Below are positions 59,401 through 64,000 of a stretch of 64,000 bases of DNA, piece after piece. The translations under genes were made by a program, and so were the position numbers. The stretch is from Thelephora terrestris (Eukaryota > Basidiomycota > Agaricomycetes > Thelephorales > Thelephoraceae). The stretch lies in NCBI GenBank assembly GCA_015956445.1, contig WIUZ02000024.1, forward strand, positions 124,001 through 188,000, in the 5' to 3' direction. The number at the start of each line of letters is the position of its first letter. Position 1 is the stretch's first letter. The notes under the pieces are model-generated. The model searched no databases and was not told the DNA's origin. It worked only from the letters and a program-made list of their open reading frames with translations.

Positions 59401-62400
59401 TCACCATCTTCGCTCTCCTTCCATGCCCTGATAAGCTCCCTCAGCCACAAAGCCATCGCTTCCCCAGTCTCTGCTTTGCAACTCCCCGAGAGGGCAACCG
59501 GAATTGCTGAATATGATGAACTGCGGAATGGTGCAATTGCCACAACTGTTGCTTCGCTGGCGTAATGGGCCCGTGGCTTGTCGCTGTGAAGCGTGTCCTC
59601 TATGTCAGCAAGGGCTTCTTGTGATCGAACACGAGGGTCGAGCGCAGATCCATGTTCCCTACAAATACCGACAACGCTGTCGGTGGATCGCAAGTACCGG
59701 CACTTTTCTTCAAGGGCAACGCCATCAACAAGAAGCGAGTGACCGCAGGTGGTCGTGGTGGGCTGTTGGTGTTCGCAGAAGAAGTGGCTGATGTTCTCGT
59801 TGACTTCTAGGAGAGTGGGGGTGGATATGCTTGGAGCCAAGACTGGAACCTTTTGTCGTTGCATGAGAGATCGGTAGGACGGCAGGTTGAATGATCTGTT
59901 CAGCGCGAATAACACCCTTGGTCCTCCGATCGATTGGGCGAGGTAAGCAAGATCAATGTCGAACTGGCTGGCGGTAGGGTGTGGGGTGTAGAGACCGTGA
60001 GCGGCAGTTGCCAGTTGCATGACCATGGCAGATGGAGAGGACCCATTCTTCATTGCAACGGAAAGTACATTAGCAACATTTTTGTAGTCGCAAACGGAGA
60101 TATGCCGTGCGAGCCGTTCCCAGTTGTGATGATTTCGCCGTTTACCCCCTTTCATTTCCAATATTTAACGCCTCATCACCACTAAGTCAGTTGGTGCCTT
60201 GCCCTAAACATGGCGGTAAACTGTTTATTATGCAGTATGCCCTATGCTTAACGACTCAAAAGTCCAATACGTGGAACGTGCTACTAGTCAAAATACCCCA
60301 GAAGACCCGAGGTATAATACGTGAACATGTACCGGCGGACCTTCATACGAAGATCCCCCCTACCTGGCCCTCCGTTGCCCCTGGACGACTAGTAGATATT
60401 CAGGCTACCGACAACAAGGGATGTATTAATAAGTGTCGCACGCTGACCTCTCGCAGAAGTCAACCGGCTTATTAATCTGACCCTTGGATTGGACTTATGA
60501 AAACCATCATGCTTTACGACTCATGGATCACACGCAATAGACAAAATAGAAAGAAGATTCATTGGAAACCAACAGTACAAAAGAGTTATCTAATCAATAT
60601 CTCTTCGGATCCTTTGTACTACTTCCAATGCCGATCTCACCAACTCCTCATTCAACCAGTTCTGCTCCCGGATCTCGTTCGGGTCCATGTCCGACAAATC
60701 ATCGTAATCTGGAAGCTCCGTATCAGAGTTTGGTTCACTATCGGGAACGAACTCGGCGTACGGATCATACTCCAGAGCAGGCCATTGACGGCGACTACCC
60801 CAAGGAGTAGAAACGAACTCAGGACGAGGAGTGTCCCTACGGACAACTCCTACGTTCTGATAGAATTCGTCGCTCCCGATTTCAATGACCTCATCATCGA
60901 TCGGAACCAACCTGTTCTCGTGACGGACTAATAAACGAGCGGGCGGCGACTCAGCCCGATTGGGAATTATCGGCGACCCGGCCCGATACGGAACCTCTAA
61001 CTCCTCTTCTTCGACTCGGACCTCCGGCTCATTGCACCTCCTCTGGAGATCCCGGACTTCTCCGGTCAACTCGGAGACACGACGAGTAAGACGAACCTAA
61101 AACGAATAGGGTTAGAAGACATTAAAAACCTTCAACCCCTACTCGTTACCTTATCGTCCTCCAATTCTCCGGTCTTAGTAACCAGAGCCCGGACCAAGTC
61201 CTTGAGAGTGGTCACCTCTCCCTAAAAGGAAATGTTGGGTTAGAAAAGTCAATTATCTCCCGACCCCACATTTACCTTCAGCAAATCAATGTCGGCCCCC
61301 TGTCGAACAACGCTATCTTCCTGTCCATGAATAACGCCTTGCATATCCTCCTTCCAGTTCTCCAAAACTTCGATCTCCTCACGACAACCATCAATACGTT
61401 CGTTGACGTGAGCCACTTCGTCCATCAACATGGACCCAACGTTCCCCGTATGGAGAACGCTGGCCTCTAACACGGAGTTAAAGGTCTCGTTGGCCTCAGT
61501 CACGAACTCAACACCCCTATTGAGGAGTTCGTTCGCATAAGGGTTAGTCTCGATACGCGCCAACTTGCGCCGAGACACCCTTCGAGCGGCCTGGAGAAAG
61601 TCCCTGAAACCTAAAAGGAGTTAGCTTGGTTTCCAAAACCGGAACGCACAAGCAGAGCCCCCACCTAAGTCAGAGAACCCTTCCTTAGGGTCGGCGGTGG
61701 CAGTGCGGTCCATAACAGCTCCCAAAGTGGGATAAGGGCGGGATGGATCACGGCGGGCATGGGAGAAGCGGTCGATGTTGAAGTTGTTCTCCTGAACAGG
61801 AGAGTAAGAGGAAGAGCGACGGGTGGGAACACGAGTTTGAGCACGAGGCATGTTGGCTGTGTGTAACAAGGGTGGGTTTGTTGAGAGACCCAGTCATCCA
61901 ACCCCCTTTGGTTATATACCAAATGCCACACCCCTTCCACGACTCAGGAGTTGAGTCATCATTTCTATTGTTTACTGCGCATGACCCACATGACATCATA
62001 TGCCCCTATTTCTTAGTCATATGCTCCCCTTTTGCCATTGGCTGTTAGTCAGTCATACCCACATTCCTTCCGAACATTCCCAGGCTACGTCATGCTTTGT
62101 AACTGCTTTGTAATGCTCTCAAATTGCTATTGGCCGCCACACTTTCGTTTATCAGCTGATAATTTGTAGCATTAGTCACCACGTAACGCACAGACCATGC
62201 AGTGCTGCGCACGGACCATGTTTGTCTGTGTTTGTATCTTTAGGGTAGTTACATGTCACTGTCACGTCACAAATCTAAGTAGTATATATACTCAGAGTAG
62301 TTTAGCCTGTACTCCTTAGATTTGTTATCATCAGACTCTCCGTGACCTCTACTGCTGTGTGCTTAGAGCAAGAGTGCCTGAAGACCCTTGTCTCCTTCCT

Positions 62401-63654
62401 TCTCCTTCTCTCCAATCTAGTCAGTGAAGAGACTTCCGATATCCCTGGGTTTGCAACAGGGTTATAACTGTGTGTTTGACCCCTGCGTGTGATAGGTTTG
62501 GATAGCAAGAGTGCTATTGAACTGTAGAGGTCGCGTCGGCCTGACACCAGTCACTTGATTTTCGTGAGAGGGTCTGAGCCTTGTGGCCTAACGATTCGAC
62601 CTTTGGTAGGTTGTCAGATCCAGGGTAAGCGTTGAACTATGAGTGACCAAACCTTTGATCACTCCTTCATCAGGAGATCACTTTTCTCCCGTGTTCTTTT
62701 GACGAGTTGTTCCCAGTTGAGTTTGTCGTACACCCGGTGTTTGTAGTCATTCTTTGCACGATTGTCAGCTTGCTGGTATTTGATAGATGAGGTGATTTCG
62801 GCGCAGTCTTGACAGCAAGGTTGTGAAGGGTCGCAAACGCCGCCACAGCTATTAGACCACAATCGGAGCGACCCGGGGCGTTCACCAACTGCTACCGTCC
62901 ATGGTAGGGTGCTTGAACCTTCCGAGCTGTGAAGGTTGAATGGGTACGTGGTGGCCGGGTCGCCAGGCTCCCATAAGACAAGGGAACCTGGACAACTTTT
63001 CTGTGCGGGTGGGATTTGGGTAAGCGGGGAGAGCGCGGGCCAGTTCGGGTGCCAGTTGGACTCGAGCATGAGGGAAGGGAGAGCAATGTGACTGGAAATG
63101 GACGGGGTTGAACAAACTTGAGGTGAGCCCGGGGCAGACCACGCGAGAGTTCCAAACGATGGGGAAGGAGGATCAAGAGGAAAGAGGTGTGAATCAATGG
63201 TTGAAGGTAGGACATTGGCCAACAAACGAGTTGCGGAAGGTTTATCGATGAGTGCCGGGGCCGACGAGACAGGTGAGATAAAGGGGGATGGAGGAAGCAT
63301 TGGGATTGCTGTGTAGCCCATTGACTTTGATGGTGGGTGGGCCCTAGCAGCCTCTAGTTCCATCTTCTTTCTCTCCTTCGCACAAGAATTTGAACCAGTG
63401 TGTAGTTGGAACGACCACTCGGCTCCCTTCGGTCCAAGGCCAATCCACTTGCCGCATGTCGGGCACTTTCGAGACATAGAGCCGTTTTCTTGTTGGCGAT
63501 AGGCGCCGCTCTGAATTGAAGATTCGAGCGGGGGAACGGGAGGGTTGGATATGCTGTTTTGTGGTCGCTCGGTGTGATACATGAGAGATATTTTAGAGAG
63601 TCGAGCAAGGAGTTGAGGATACGTGGCTCGTTGCGCCCATCCACGGTGTGACAT
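56433..63654 (-). CDS. P/THAP9-like transposase, split by element C
   Basis: Exon 1 (63654 or a nearby ATG to 62666) has a Zn finger CPTCGKWIGLGP (C-x2-C-x17-H-x5-C) and a second Cys-rich part (SCPGSLVLWEPGDPATTYPF; CCQDCAEI). After element C the frame resumes at 60155 with RNHHNWERLARHISVCDYKN. Then follow LLVDGVALEEKCRY, IWSIATDGESTMCSSRFQ and DITMTCDPKHIFK-GFATLLR, then DPADKQNVPKAVALIQHL, DSQATVKDIFF and GSDRLEACFCNARTQTHHRN. This order parallels P-element/THAP9 transposases (D-motif, TCDG, D-x-x-H-L-x-K, QKMKVKLAAQ, D-x-LENFF-x-R). An acidic linker follows. The C-terminal exon has Zn-finger motifs (KCPLCDASVLSTQMRMHTGR; CPHCDSGSRKLTIWKYNAFS) and a Lys-rich tail. The family is frequent in mushroom genomes; the P/THAP9 link is my inference. 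Confidence 0.65.
60405..60487 (+). repeat. Conserved 80-bp block shared by elements A and C (copy in C)
   Basis: CTACCGACAACAAGGGATGT, then CTCGCAGAAG, then CTGACCCTTGG, same order and spacing as at 17488-17569. Confidence 0.8.
60590..61851 (-). CDS. Coiled-coil protein of element C, unknown function
   Basis: ATG 61851 (MPRAQTRVPTRRSSSYSPVQ), basic first exon. Middle exons carry RKLARIETNPYANELLNRGV, NERIDGCREEIEVLENWKED and a heptad-rich helix (TGEVRDLQRRCNEPEVRVEE). The last exon is acidic (DDEVIEIGSDEFYQNVGVVR) and ends with LNEELVRSALEVVQRIRRDI at 60590. A TATA box (GGTATATAAC, 61911-61920) lies 60 bp upstream. No enzyme motif. The plan (basic start, coiled-coil middle, charged disordered end, short introns) is the same as in element A, although residue identity is low. 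Confidence 0.55.
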
Positions 63655-63933
63655 GTTGAAATCTTGTGACCCGATAGGGGGTGGGTCATCTCGTGACTTT
63701 GGGTGGGCGAGTCGCAAACCGATTCCGAGGGAAACCCCGATTTTTCCCTTCCCCTTCAACTGCCCTGGAATTACGAGGCAACGGCCACTCGAGCAAGTGC
63801 CAAATGGTGGCACATGCAAAGTATTTGGTGCTAATCCTACGTAGTTCTATCTTCTACATCCTAAGTTTTCACCGATTGCAAAGTAGACCTGATTTCGTCC
63901 TCGGGCACGTGTGAGACCACCACCACCACCCGT

Positions 63934-63969
63934 GTTGATATGCGGGCGCTTGCGCCCTGCCGGCCGCTT
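63934..63969 (-). repeat. Right terminal inverted repeat of the P-like transposon
   Basis: Inverse complement of the left repeat, with an eight-base spacer between core and CATATCAAC instead of six. Confidence 0.85.
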
Positions 63970-64000
63970 GGATCCACCCCGCCTGGATAGATTACTCGCG

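Larger units (their letters stand above)
60156..62665. mobile_element. Unclassified element C inserted in the P-like transposase gene
   Basis: 2,510 bp flanked by the direct repeat TTCAT (60151-60155, 62666-62670). With one repeat kept and the insert removed, the host frame reads straight through (LLMK-GGKRRN), which supports these limits. Inside are a conserved 80-bp block (60405-60487), a minus-strand multi-exon gene, and a plus-strand TATA box (AGTATATATACTC, 62281-62293) with leader-like DNA. No terminal direct or inverted repeats were recognised, and the ends are not TG...CA. Related to element A by block and gene plan. An LTR-derived origin cannot be excluded. Confidence 0.7.
56262..63985 (-). 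mobile_element. P/THAP9-like DNA transposon with terminal inverted repeats
   Basis: A single long minus-strand gene (56433-63654) is framed by inverted repeats. AAGCGGCCGGCAGGGCGCAA occurs at 56271-56290 and its exact inverse complement at 63950-63969, followed inward on each side by CATATCAAC (56297-56305; inverse at 63934-63942). Weaker similarity continues outward (ATCTACCAGG against ATCTATCCAGG). The gene stop lies only about 130 bp from the left repeat, so the unit is compact: about 7.7 kb now, about 5.2 kb without the nested element C. The right outer end may lie just beyond the window. Confidence 0.75.

Overview
The window is nuclear DNA of a mushroom-forming basidiomycete (Agaricomycetes). 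The evidence is genes cut by many 45-65 nt GT-AG introns, tightly packed housekeeping genes, and families typical of these fungi: Plavaka transposase, DUF6698-like cargo, Helitron Rep/PIF1 helicase, an F-box family and a NACHT-WD40 NLR. No tool was run. Assignments come from reading translations, motifs, splice junctions and repeats by eye.

Layout. Positions 1-7.6 kb hold a Plavaka-type DNA transposon: the transposase on the minus strand (running off the left edge) and a divergent DUF6698-like gene. A fold-back CACTA-type MITE sits inside one transposase intron. Next come a minisatellite (7.8-8.2 kb), a hypothetical gene and a partly duplicated leader. The Helitron replicase-helicase gene (9.45-23.44 kb) is opened by two insertions. 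An unclassified element (A) lies inside an intron. A very young LTR/gag element (B) lies in an exon, with 4-bp duplications. A CACTA-type MITE copy follows. From 24 to 28 kb there is a secreted-protein gene, a 5'-truncated duplicate of it, and an F-box gene between them.

From 28.6 to 42.3 kb is a conserved euchromatic block: an RBM26/27-like RNA-binding protein, a His-rich secreted protein, a CstF-64 hinge/C-terminal protein without an RRM, DPM3, gamma-tubulin complex protein GCP4, inorganic pyrophosphatase and a TBC-domain protein whose two catalytic finger residues look replaced. A complete 287-bp MITE (43.7 kb) precedes a NACHT-WD40 NLR (44.5-48.9 kb). Then come D-2-hydroxyglutarate dehydrogenase, a CDK11-like kinase on a shared short promoter, tRNA-Glu(CTC) and an MMM1-like ERMES protein.

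From about 56.26 kb to the right edge lies a transposon with terminal inverted repeats. Its protein has the motif order of P-element/THAP9 transposases. Its gene is split by a 2.5-kb insertion (C) with a 5-bp target duplication. Elements A and C share a conserved block of about 80 bp and the same kind of minus-strand, multi-exon coiled-coil gene, so they look like members of one unnamed family. The P/THAP9-like transposon and the A/C family are the best candidates here for something not yet described.
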